The notes beneath the pieces are model-generated. The model made no database searches. It was not told the origin of the DNA and saw nothing but the letters and a program-made list of their open reading frames with translations. From Clostridia bacterium (lineage in GTDB: Bacteria; Bacillota; Clostridia; Christensenellales; Borkfalkiaceae): DNA of 64,000 bases. Made by a program: the position numbers and the translations under genes. The DNA is taken from contig JAFTPU010000014.1 of NCBI GenBank assembly GCA_017463105.1, positions 62,001-126,000 of the forward strand. The letters run 5' to 3'. Shown here piece after piece: positions 44,401 through 51,991 of the stretch. Every line of letters begins with the position of its first letter. Within the stretch, counting starts at the first letter, position 1.

Positions 44401-45889
44401 CCGCACCTATTACCTCGGCGCGGTGCTTTACAATCCCCTCGATCCGAACGAAAATTATACGTCCTACGCGCTTCAACCCGTGGACGAATACGACGGCGAA
44501 TGGATCGGCAACAACGAAAAATTCAACACGCTTTCGTTCGAGGGCTTCGGCTTGATCGATAAAAACGGCAGCACTTTGACCGTGACCGACCTTTCGAGCG
44601 GTACGGAAACGGAGGTCGGGATCGAATATTACCTCAACGACGGCTTCACGTTGTCGGGCTTCTTCCTCTACGGCGACGAAATTTATACGCTTTCCTACGA
44701 CGAGGACCTCAAGGTGGTAACGATCACGAGCGAATCGAACGTAACGACGGAGTTGCAACGCAAGGACCGCTTCGCAGGGTATACCTTCGTCGACGAAGCG
44801 GGAGACAAGTACGTATTCGACGGCAAAGGCGCGCTGGATAACGGCGGCAAGCTGACGATCAACGACGCAACGGCTTATGCGTATAAAAAAGTAAGCGAAA
44901 CGGAATTTGCCGTTTACGAAGGCACGTATTCCGAATCGGCGACGGCGATCGGTTCGATCACGGTCGCAACCGAAAACGGAACGGAGAAATATTACAAGCT
45001 CACGGGAATCGGCGAAGAAAAAGCTTTGTATATCCAAAACACACTGATGGGCGATTGGGCGATCGGCGGCGAATACGCGATGGTAGAGATCGGCGCGACC
45101 ACCCTCGACGGGAAAATCCTCTCCAAATTTATGAAAACGGAGAATTTCGGGGGCTACGCCTCGGAAATGACCTACGTCAATCCGACTACCTTGAAGGCAT
45201 ACTATAAAGCGGGTAACGCGCCCTATACCTATTATCTGTTCATTCAATCGAACGACGAGCTCCTGTTCTCGGAATCGTCCAATCTGTACAGCACCGATTG
45301 GAAAGCGATGTCGAGAGTAGACGATTTGTTCGGTACTTGGACGGACAAGGACGGCAAAACGACCCTTTCTTTTGACGGCGTGCAAAGCCCCTACGCTTAC
45401 GGTACGGCAAAGCAGGTAAGTACGAAATACGGCAATACGCCTACCGAAACGGCTTACTACTACACTATTAAAGACGGCGGTATCCTGTTGTGGACGCAAA
45501 ACTTGGCGTCTATCCGCTATTATAAGATAGAAATATTCAACGATACCACCACCGGTTCGTTGACAAACGGGAGCCGTTCGCTCAACCGTACGGAAGTGGA
45601 TTCCCTCTACCTCTCGCAGGCAACGGATAAAGACGGCGTCGTGTACACCTTCGACGGCGGCAACGTGAACGGCGGGGCGGGCACGCTGACGGCGGTCAAG
45701 ACGGTTGACGGCAACGAAGAAACGGTCGCGGTATACGCATATAAAGTGACCTCGTACAACGGCGACAGCACGGCGACGATCGCCCTCACGGATAAAGCGA
45801 CGAACGAGACTTATCTCGCAACGCTCGATTACAGCGACGCTTCGGATATGAAGATCGAGCTTATCGAGGACAACGAACAAGCCGCGTAA
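41498..45889 (+). CDS. Giant repeat-containing lipoprotein, 1463 aa
   Basis: A surface lipoprotein (lipobox AAAGC, Cys near residue 25) with the same CxDDESSS-type acidic linker as its upstream relatives. A small beta domain (about 45-125) is followed by a beta-helix-like region with GLUG-type turns such as YVGLFGAVYV and YVGGLLGFQQ (about 145-530). The C-terminal 850 residues repeat a beta unit marked by FKGTW, FTGKW, YDGEW, LMGDW and LFGTW followed by L-x-F-x-G, about every 80-185 residues (nucleotides 43432 to 45330). I chose the ATG at 41498 with GGAG upstream. Adhesion or glycan binding is a guess. Confidence 0.85.
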   Translation: MKKFLIALLLSLSCACTVVAAAGCKDDESSSTPDNTATDTDSSDSSSDDTVSHALHFTQDGTFDYIMETVDGTAYESLDGVKVKEGSSVSFNVELGAFYTGYPIVLVNGSSVAMDANGLYTFTVEGETTVKVNGIEKDVSDMQGDGSFSNAFVVTRPIDLLYIAEQVNKGVSSYVNGSYVLANDIDCKGAELEIIGDLSTENSYFSGSFSSNDNPETPATERYTISNFTISSDYSNYVGLFGAVYVNPAVTSSGLFYGISLEDFTINASLEKPVDPSSKTIACGSLIAYGVGVRLYMCDSTNGTINVYADKDYFSYVGGLLGFQQSLYNEDYGSFPAEVAYSAVDVDVNVLQGSVLYAGGVSGYLITNYALTPILIHNAYSTGNISGAFRAGGIAGYLGQYGSVSNCYATGEVSANVSTMTLDTTPESSYEYLHAYAGGLVGFADNDTIVNDSFYVGETKATTKSGDQNVYTHTAPLVAGGYEAGAVYATSQKYIVLDCLKNEEVNTAKISELKAALSWNDADWIFSNNSYPVINYDPIEETFGTTLTIRYVTKATDGNGDPVAIKVNEKTETTLNYFDSAEGLYYPLADAFALGSLSYYLTADDGKFLSYGYYLDEACTLKAPLAYLPTKTFGLYVGFADPDAILGEYTAVLADGTKPVTITLTADGKATYTDGSTTRETNFLYDGETLVLESARLARYYDGAIVTTDDSEDANFDIDRYQLYDFKGTVANGTLSLYDGVYFTESDPLVAKKALFLGEFYGEDGAHYAFCGESGVKELDDAERTFTYTVNGDEITLTFADNTTATLNRSELSEYDIFKGTWTKALAINKTYAFDGKGGWTAKASVNGITETASGTYELASDGKTATLDNGYVVTIGTTGHLEIAGGGKTQIYYADGDAFTGKWISDRSKSIVLTLNGIAENGVGTANAVYSSGYTYALTYEASETDDYYVLYTDGAVFGYFTLTYANRTYYLGAVLYNPLDPNENYTSYALQPVDEYDGEWIGNNEKFNTLSFEGFGLIDKNGSTLTVTDLSSGTETEVGIEYYLNDGFTLSGFFLYGDEIYTLSYDEDLKVVTITSESNVTTELQRKDRFAGYTFVDEAGDKYVFDGKGALDNGGKLTINDATAYAYKKVSETEFAVYEGTYSESATAIGSITVATENGTEKYYKLTGIGEEKALYIQNTLMGDWAIGGEYAMVEIGATTLDGKILSKFMKTENFGGYASEMTYVNPTTLKAYYKAGNAPYTYYLFIQSNDELLFSESSNLYSTDWKAMSRVDDLFGTWTDKDGKTTLSFDGVQSPYAYGTAKQVSTKYGNTPTETAYYYTIKDGGILLWTQNLASIRYYKIEIFNDTTTGSLTNGSRSLNRTEVDSLYLSQATDKDGVVYTFDGGNVNGGAGTLTAVKTVDGNEETVAVYAYKVTSYNGDSTATIALTDKATNETYLATLDYSDASDMKIELIEDNEQAA

Positions 45890-45910
45890 ACCGCATAGAT
45901 CGAACTGACA

Positions 45911-45950
45911 AATAGCTATCCCCAAATTTTAATCGGGGATAGCTATTTTT
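45911..45950 (+). terminator. Terminator of the giant lipoprotein gene
   Basis: 13-base-pair stem (45911-45923 with 45935-45947) followed by T5, 22 bases after the stop codon. Confidence 0.92.
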
Positions 45951-45957
45951 GTATAGT

Positions 45958-45991
45958 AAACCACCCCGAACGACGCTGTTCGGGGTGGTTT
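45958..45991 (-). terminator. Terminator of the pseudouridine synthase gene
   Basis: 14-base-pair perfect stem (45958-45971 with 45978-45991) just after the minus-strand stop at 45995. Confidence 0.88.
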
Positions 45992-45994
45992 ATA

Positions 45995-46813
45995 TTAAAT
46001 TCCAAAACGGGAAACGAAACGCTTGCCGTTTAAATAGGATAATTCGCCGCTCATCTCAAAGGCAAGCTCCTTTGCCACAAGGCATTGCCGCGCGGCGTTT
46101 TTGGCACGGTTTTTCGCCGCGTCGCCGTATTTCATATCGCCCACGATCGGGTTGCCGATATGCGCAAGGTGCGCGCGTATCTGATGCGTCTTGCCCGTAT
46201 GTAGAATCAGTTCCGCTTTCGTGGTTTTTTCGTCGCTTTCTATCACTCGGTATTCGGTGACGATCCTTTCCGCGCCCGCCGTTTCCTTATCGTAAATTTT
46301 TACGAGCGCGTTCTTTTCGTCCTTTTTCAAATACGCCGTCAGCACCGCGCTCGGCTTTTCGAAAGCGCCGAAACAAAGGGCATGATAGCGTTTTTCCACC
46401 CGTTTTTCCTTAAACGCCGAAAGAAGCGCATTTTCCGTTTTTTCATTCAAAGCGAACGCCATAAGCCCGCGGGTATTTCTGTCCAGTCGATAAATAAACG
46501 CGCACCTGCCCCCCGTCTTTCTGTACAATTCGGCGAAAACGGCTTCGGAATTCACGCCGCTTTCCTTATCGACGACAAGCAGATTTTCGTCCTCGTAAAC
46601 GGTATAAAACGCAGTTTTTTCCTCTTGCTTTTGCGTAAGATAATAGCGCACGACGTCCCCCTCTTGCAAAGTCACGTCCGCGCCCACCTTTTTTCCGTTG
46701 ACCTTGATCTCTTTATCTTTTAAGAGTCGGTTCCAATAAAAGGACGCTTGCGCGCAATTGTTTTCGGTAAATTCTTTTAAAGACTGCGCCTTATCGCAAA
46801 TAAGTTCTATCAC
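45995..46813 (-). CDS. RluA family pseudouridine synthase
   Basis: Modifies uridine in rRNA or tRNA. The 272-residue protein has an N-terminal S4-like RNA-binding region (SFYWNRLLKDKEIKVNGKKV) and the catalytic motif YRLDRNTRGL, with the catalytic Asp near residue 110. TGKTHQIRAHLAHIGNPIVGD is the C-terminal family motif. The start is a GTG at 46813 with AGAGGTG upstream. Which position it modifies (RluC, RluD or another) cannot be told. Monocistronic. Confidence 0.93.
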   Translation of the reverse strand: MIELICDKAQSLKEFTENNCAQASFYWNRLLKDKEIKVNGKKVGADVTLQEGDVVRYYLTQKQEEKTAFYTVYEDENLLVVDKESGVNSEAVFAELYRKTGGRCAFIYRLDRNTRGLMAFALNEKTENALLSAFKEKRVEKRYHALCFGAFEKPSAVLTAYLKKDEKNALVKIYDKETAGAERIVTEYRVIESDEKTTKAELILHTGKTHQIRAHLAHIGNPIVGDMKYGDAAKNRAKNAARQCLVAKELAFEMSGELSYLNGKRFVSRFGI

Positions 46814-46830
46814 GGTTTCACCTCTACACC

Positions 46831-46859
46831 ATTATAAAGCGTTTTCATGAAAAAAGCAA
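46831..46859 (-). promoter_or_regulatory. Promoter of the RluA-family gene
   Basis: Minus-strand TTGCTT (46854-46859), 17 bases, TATAAT (46831-46836). Confidence 0.75.
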
Positions 46860-46873
46860 ATCTTTTCAAGCAA

Positions 46874-46895
46874 AAACACCCCGAAAGGGGTGTTT
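46874..46895 (-). terminator. Terminator of the uxaC-yitT-eda-kdgK-ROK operon
   Basis: 9-base-pair stem (46874-46882 with 46887-46895, loop GAAA) followed by TTG on the minus strand after the A/T end of the stem. It lies five bases past the ROK kinase stop. Confidence 0.8.
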
Positions 46896-46899
46896 CGAT

Positions 46900-47859
46900 T
46901 TATAAATTTTCTTTTGCGATCGCATACGCGCCGTATACGCCCGCGCGATTGCCGAGCTTTGCACCGACAATCTTCAGGGGCACGATATCCATGGCGATAT
47001 ACGTTCTTGCGTCGACCGCTTTTCTCAGCGGCTCGAAAAGCATTTCGCCCTCGCCCGAAATTCCGCCGCCGATCACGATCGCTTCGGGACGAAGAATATT
47101 GACGAAGTCGGCAATCCCCTCGGAAAGATATCCGACGAACTGCTCGATCACCTTTTTCGCCGTTTCGTCGCCTTGGCGAGCCGCAATAAACGCCGTGCGT
47201 CCGCTCACGTTTTCGATCTTACCGCCCGCGATCTCCCACATCGCGCTTTGCAGGTCTTCCACCATTGCATGACGGGTCTGGCGGATAAGCGCCGTGGCGG
47301 AAGCGTATTTCTCATAACACCCACGCCGTCCGCAAGCGCAGGGCAGACCACCCTCACGAATGGTGATATGCCCCAGCTCCGCGCCCGCGCTGTGAAAGCC
47401 CTCGATCAGCTTGCCGTCGAAAACGATACCGCCGCCCACGCCCGTGCCGATCGTCAGCAAAACGCTGCTTTGATACTGCGCCGTCGCGCCGAACTTCGCC
47501 TCGCCGAGCGCCGCCACGTTTGCGTCGTTGGCAACGTACACCTTTTTGCCCGTCAAACGGGAAAGCGTTTCGGTAAAGGGCGCGTCGTTCCAATCGAAAT
47601 TGCTCCAACGGAGGATCACACCGCGCCGACTGTCCACAACGCCGGGCGCGCCCGCGCCGATCGCCGTCACGTCCGAAATCGAAACGCCGCCTTTTTGAGC
47701 CAATGTTTCCGCCAAAGCGGCAAGCTTTTGCAGCGTGCCTTCGAATCCGTCCACTTTATTCGTCTTGATCTTTTCTTCGCAGATCAACTCCCCGTTTTCG
47801 GAAAAGAGCGCGCCTTTCGCGCTCATTCCCCCGAGGTCGATACCGATGATATACTTCAT
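46900..47859 (-). CDS. ROK family sugar kinase (glucokinase type)
   Basis: ATP-dependent sugar kinase, probably acting on glucose or a related hexose. The 319-residue protein has the phosphate motif IGIDLGGMSAKG at the N-terminus, the catalytic Asp in VANDANVAALGE, and the ROK signature with HITIREGG and the zinc-binding CACGRRGCYE (about residue 175). It is the last gene of the hexuronate operon, abutting kdgK. Its place there is compatible with handling sugar released from uronate-containing glycans. Confidence 0.9.
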   Translation of the reverse strand: MKYIIGIDLGGMSAKGALFSENGELICEEKIKTNKVDGFEGTLQKLAALAETLAQKGGVSISDVTAIGAGAPGVVDSRRGVILRWSNFDWNDAPFTETLSRLTGKKVYVANDANVAALGEAKFGATAQYQSSVLLTIGTGVGGGIVFDGKLIEGFHSAGAELGHITIREGGLPCACGRRGCYEKYASATALIRQTRHAMVEDLQSAMWEIAGGKIENVSGRTAFIAARQGDETAKKVIEQFVGYLSEGIADFVNILRPEAIVIGGGISGEGEMLFEPLRKAVDARTYIAMDIVPLKIVGAKLGNRAGVYGAYAIAKENL

Positions 47860-48882
47860 TTATCTCTGCACTCTGCCGCTCGCGTCGCCGCCCGCAAGGT
47901 TCTGCACCTCCGCAACGGACATCATGTTATAGTCGCCCTCGATCGAGTGCTTCAGACAGCTTGCCGCCACCGCGAATTCGATCGCCGCCTGCGGCGCGTA
48001 GCCGTTCACGAGCGAATAGATCAAGCCGCCGCCGAAGCTGTCGCCGCCGCCTACGCGGTCTACGATATGCATCGAATATTTTTTGGAGAATACCGCTTCC
48101 CCGTTCGTGTACAGCATACCCGACCAGTCGTTGTCGTTTGCGCTCTTGCTCTCTCTGAGCGTGATCGCCACGCCTTTGAAATCGAATCTTTCCGTCAGCT
48201 TCTTCGCCACGGAAATATAGCCGTCGCGATCGAGCTTGCCGCCGTAGATATCCGTGTTGTCCGCCTCGATACCGAACACGTCCTTCGCGTCCTCCTCGTT
48301 GGCAATACAATAGTCTATATAATGGCAAAGCTTATCCATGACCTGTCCCGCTTTTTCCTTGCTCCACAGCTTTTTGCGGTAGTTCAGATCGCACGAAACC
48401 GTAATGTTTTTCGCTTTCGCCGCCTTGCAAGCCTCTTCGCAAATCGCCGCTACTTCATCGGAGAGTGCCGGCGTAATACCCGTGAAGTGGAACCATTCCA
48501 CGCCCTCGAAAATTTTATCCCAATCGAAATCGGACTTTTTCGCCGTTGCGATCGAGCTGTTTGCGCGGTCGTAAATAACCTTCGAGGGGCGTTGGCTCGC
48601 GCCCTTTTCGCAATAATAAATCCCCACTCTGTCGCCGCCGCGAACGATTCTGCTCGTGTCCACGCCGAATTTACGCAAAGAGTTCACCGCGCTTTGACCG
48701 ATCTCGTGCGCGGGGAGCTTCGACACGAACGCCGCGTCCAAACCGTAATTTGCAAGCGAAACCGCCACGTTGGCTTCCGCGCCGCCGAAGGTCGCCTGAT
48801 ATTTCTCGCTCTGTACGAAACGAAGATACCCCTCGGGGGCAAGTCTCAACATCAATTCGCCGAACGTTACTACCTTTTTCAT
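47860..48882 (-). CDS. kdgK: 2-keto-3-deoxygluconate kinase (PfkB family)
   Basis: Phosphorylates KDG to KDPG. The 340-residue ribokinase-fold protein starts MKKVVTFGELMLRLAP and has the C-terminal signature DRVGGGDSFGGGLIY (catalytic Asp near residue 270), typical of KdgK. It follows eda with a 4-base ATGA overlap and abuts the ROK kinase, so the three are co-translated. Confidence 0.94.
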   Translation of the reverse strand: MKKVVTFGELMLRLAPEGYLRFVQSEKYQATFGGAEANVAVSLANYGLDAAFVSKLPAHEIGQSAVNSLRKFGVDTSRIVRGGDRVGIYYCEKGASQRPSKVIYDRANSSIATAKKSDFDWDKIFEGVEWFHFTGITPALSDEVAAICEEACKAAKAKNITVSCDLNYRKKLWSKEKAGQVMDKLCHYIDYCIANEEDAKDVFGIEADNTDIYGGKLDRDGYISVAKKLTERFDFKGVAITLRESKSANDNDWSGMLYTNGEAVFSKKYSMHIVDRVGGGDSFGGGLIYSLVNGYAPQAAIEFAVAASCLKHSIEGDYNMMSVAEVQNLAGGDASGRVQR

Positions 48883-49454
48883 TTTATATTTTCTCCTTGA
48901 TTTTTATTCTCCATCTTAGCCAAAGCATCCTTCACGTAGAACGACCCGCCGACCGCCGCGATCTTCTCCCATGCGAGATATTCGTCGAGGTTGGTCGCGT
49001 CCACGCCGCCCGTGGGGATAAATTTGATCTGGGGGAAAGGTCCCGCCAAAGCTTTCATCGCTTTTAAACCGCCGTATACGTTTGCGGGGAAGAACTTCAC
49101 CGTCGTGATCCCAAGCTCCAACGCCTGCATGATCTCCGTAGGCGTTACGCAACCGGGGTAGTACGGGATATTATTCTTATTACAAATTTCCGCAACCGCT
49201 ACCGAAAGACCGGGCGACACGATAAATTTCGCGCCCGCCGCCAATGCCTTTTCGCACTGCTCGGCATTGATGACGGTGCCCGCGCCGATATTCATATCGG
49301 GATAATTTTTCACCGCGTACGCGATCGCTTCCGCCGCGCAAGCGGTACGGAAGGTGATCTCCGCGCAATTGATGCCGTCGTTTTTAAGCGCCGTCAGAAT
49401 TTTGTCCGTTTCGGACGTTTCTTTAATGACGACTACGGGTATTTTTCTATCCAT
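48879..49454 (-). CDS. eda: KDPG aldolase
   Basis: Cleaves 2-keto-3-deoxy-6-phosphogluconate to pyruvate and glyceraldehyde-3-phosphate. The 191-residue TIM-barrel protein has the catalytic Glu in CAEITFRT and the Schiff-base Lys in TTVKFFPAN (about residue 120), with GAGTVINAEQ between. A little shorter than some Eda proteins but with all motifs. Overlaps kdgK. Confidence 0.95.
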   Translation of the reverse strand: MDRKIPVVVIKETSETDKILTALKNDGINCAEITFRTACAAEAIAYAVKNYPDMNIGAGTVINAEQCEKALAAGAKFIVSPGLSVAVAEICNKNNIPYYPGCVTPTEIMQALELGITTVKFFPANVYGGLKAMKALAGPFPQIKFIPTGGVDATNLDEYLAWEKIAAVGGSFYVKDALAKMENKNQGENIK

Positions 49455-49467
49455 TTTTTATACTCCT

Positions 49468-50355
49468 TTATTGTTTGAATCTTCCGAATACTTCGTTTAC
49501 TTTCGCAAAGCTTGCGAATGTGCCTTGGTAGCGTTTGATGATCTTCATCATCTCGCCGATCTGCTTTTTACGGATAATGCAAACGAGCATATATTTTTCT
49601 GTATGCGAATACATGCCGAGCACCCGAATTTCCGTAACGCCGTGCTTTAATTTTTCGATAAGCTCTGCGGAAAGCTCCTCGGGCTTATCCGTGACAATTT
49701 CGAATTTATAGCCGTTTTTGATACCCGTCAGCACGTTATCCACCACCACGTTGGCGATAAATAAGTTGAGCAAGGTACAAATAACAGGCGTGATTTTCAT
49801 TCCGTACACAAAGAACGCGATAAACACCACGCTCGCGTCCATCAAAAAGGACACGTAGGCGATATTCGTCGCAGGCTTCGCCTTTTTGATCAGCGCGGAG
49901 ATCGCGTACGTACCGCCGCTTGCACCGAACCGACGGAGCATAAACGAGAATCCGATTCCCGAGATGACGCCCGTCGCGATACACGCGAACACGATCTCGA
50001 AATCCTCGCCGTTATTCGCCGCGCAATACGGCTTCCAGCTAAGCGCTTCGAACGCGACCGCACTCAACGATTGCACCGCCATATACAAAATCAGGATAAA
50101 ACCCAATCTGCGGTTGACGAAAATACTGACGAGCACGAAAATGGGGATATTGAACGCGAGCATCAGCACTGCCCACGAAAGGCTTTCGCCGATAAAATTC
50201 CCCACGAAATGGTAAGTGATCGTTGCCAAACCGCCCACGCCGCCGGGCGCGAACCCGTTGCTGTTCTGAAAGAAATAATAAGCAAAACCGACGAACAAGC
50301 CCGCTATGACTGCCCATAAGATATCCCCGACGGTCTGTTTTATCTTGCCATTCAT
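49468..50355 (-). CDS. YitT family membrane protein
   Basis: A 295-residue membrane protein of the YitT/DUF161 family with six hydrophobic segments in two repeats (about 10-200) and a C-terminal cytosolic DUF2179 domain (about 215-285). It lies inside the hexuronate operon, 15 bases after uxaC and 13 before eda. The family is widespread in Firmicutes and its substrate is not established. The position invites a transport role for this pathway, since no other transporter is present, but that is inference only. Confidence 0.9.
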   Translation of the reverse strand: MNGKIKQTVGDILWAVIAGLFVGFAYYFFQNSNGFAPGGVGGLATITYHFVGNFIGESLSWAVLMLAFNIPIFVLVSIFVNRRLGFILILYMAVQSLSAVAFEALSWKPYCAANNGEDFEIVFACIATGVISGIGFSFMLRRFGASGGTYAISALIKKAKPATNIAYVSFLMDASVVFIAFFVYGMKITPVICTLLNLFIANVVVDNVLTGIKNGYKFEIVTDKPEELSAELIEKLKHGVTEIRVLGMYSHTEKYMLVCIIRKKQIGEMMKIIKRYQGTFASFAKVNEVFGRFKQ

Positions 50356-50370
50356 CGTCTGAACGCTCCT

Positions 50371-51750
50371 TTACATTCCCAAATATTCGATCGCGTTATG
50401 ATAGCAGATATCTTGCACCACCTTGCCGACGAGCTTTTCGTCCGTCGTCATTTCGCCGTTTTCCATCATCTTGCCGAAATAGTTGCAAAGGATCCGTCTG
50501 AAATAGTGATGACGGGGGTAGGACAACAGCGATCTGCTGTCCGTCAGCATGCCCACGAACGCGCCGATATGTCCCGTCGCCGTGAGGTCCTCGAGGTGCT
50601 TTTCCATACCCACTTTATTGTCCAAGAACCACCAAGCGGGTCCGTATTGCATCTTGCCTTTCGCCTCGTCGGATTGGAAGCACCCGATCAGCGTCATGAT
50701 CTCCGCGTTCATTTTCGGATTCAAATTGAACACGATCGTTTTCGGCAGACTGTTTTCGCTATTCAAACGGTCGAACAGGCGGGACATATACTTGATCGAA
50801 TTGTCCTCCGCGATACTGTCGTAACCCGTATCCAAGCCCAGCTTCGCGAGCATTTGCGAATTGTTGTTGCGCATTGCGCCCACGTGCAATTCCGTCGCGA
50901 TATTATATTTCGCGTACAGCTTGAAAAGGAAATAGGTAAGATATCCTTTGAATATCTCGCTTTCCTTTTCCGTAACGTTTTCGCCCTTTCTGCGCTTGGC
51001 GAAAACTTTCTCCGCTTCCGCCTTTTCGCTCACGGGGTACACGCTCTGAAGCGCCACGTCCGCCGCCGTCGTGCCCACTTCGATGAACGCCCGCAAGCGT
51101 TCCTCGATCTTTTCCTCGAGCGCGGACAGGTCGTTCACCTCGCCGAGCTTTGCGACGAATTCGTTGTATTTCTCCGCCTCGATATTCATGATCTTATCCG
51201 CGCGGAAAGCGGGAATTACCTTGAATTTATATCCTTTCTTTGCGATCGCGGGGAAGGTCGACAGGTCGTCGAATATCTCGTTGGTCGTAAAGATGTGGGT
51301 AACGTTCGACTGCTCGATCAGCTTCTGCGGCGTGATTCCGTTCAGCTTTATGTAATCGTTACACCAATCCCAGATCAATTCGGCGTTTTCCTCGTTGATC
51401 TCGATCTCGCAATTAAAAAATTCTTTAAGCTCCGCCTGCGACCAATGGTACAGGGGGTTGCCGAACGCCGTGCCCAGCACGCGGCAATAGGTAAGGAACT
51501 TCTCTTTATTGCTCGTCGATTTGCCTGTGATATATTCTTCGTTGGCGCCGTAGTTGCGCATCAAGCGCCATTTGTAGTGATCGCCCGCCAGCCAAATTTC
51601 GAACACGTCGTTAAAGGGCTTGTTTTCGAGAATTTGTTTTTCGGGCAAGTGGCAGTGATAATCGAAGATCGGCATATCCTTCGCATAACCGAAATACAGT
51701 TTCTCCGCCGTTTTGTTCGTCAATAAAAAATTATCTTGGATATAGCTCAT
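50371..51750 (-). CDS. uxaC: Glucuronate isomerase (uronate isomerase)
   Basis: Isomerises glucuronate to fructuronate and galacturonate to tagaturonate, the entry step. The 459-residue protein has the amidohydrolase-like metal motif DYHCHL near residue 29 and the family's C-terminal segment SYPRHHYFRRILCN. I chose the ATG at 51750: AGGTGA precedes it, and the alternative GTG at 51759 would lie inside that site. First gene of the uxaC-yitT-eda-kdgK-ROK operon, with its own promoter. Confidence 0.96.
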   Translation of the reverse strand: MSYIQDNFLLTNKTAEKLYFGYAKDMPIFDYHCHLPEKQILENKPFNDVFEIWLAGDHYKWRLMRNYGANEEYITGKSTSNKEKFLTYCRVLGTAFGNPLYHWSQAELKEFFNCEIEINEENAELIWDWCNDYIKLNGITPQKLIEQSNVTHIFTTNEIFDDLSTFPAIAKKGYKFKVIPAFRADKIMNIEAEKYNEFVAKLGEVNDLSALEEKIEERLRAFIEVGTTAADVALQSVYPVSEKAEAEKVFAKRRKGENVTEKESEIFKGYLTYFLFKLYAKYNIATELHVGAMRNNNSQMLAKLGLDTGYDSIAEDNSIKYMSRLFDRLNSENSLPKTIVFNLNPKMNAEIMTLIGCFQSDEAKGKMQYGPAWWFLDNKVGMEKHLEDLTATGHIGAFVGMLTDSRSLLSYPRHHYFRRILCNYFGKMMENGEMTTDEKLVGKVVQDICYHNAIEYLGM

Positions 51751-51767
51751 TTTTTTCACCTATAAAA

Positions 51768-51796
51768 ATAATATATCTTTTTTTTCTCTTTGTCAA
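51768..51796 (-). promoter_or_regulatory. Promoter of the uxaC operon
   Basis: Minus-strand TTGACA (51791-51796), 17 bases, TATTAT (51768-51773). It predicts a very short leader, about 11 bases. The rest of 51797-51991 is A-rich and then carries an inverted repeat TACTCC-GGAGTA (51961-51976) just past uxaA; no gene is seen. Confidence 0.78.
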
Positions 51797-51991
51797 TAAA
51801 TGTTTCGAAAAACAGAAAGAAAAACAAAAAATGCAATAAAAATAGCAAAAAAACGCAATGTACTTTCGGGCAACGGAGCGGGCAAAGAGAAAAAAACTTT
51901 CAGAGGAAATAACAGATAAACAAACGTACCCTTTGCCGCCCGTTGACCCGCCTTAAAGGCTACTCCGCAAGGAGTATCCGATTAAGCAAAA

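Noticed and set aside
44243..45925. 560-codon minus-strand frame opposite the giant lipoprotein
   Set aside because: Same codon-bias effect; no start signal or domain, and it runs through a terminator.
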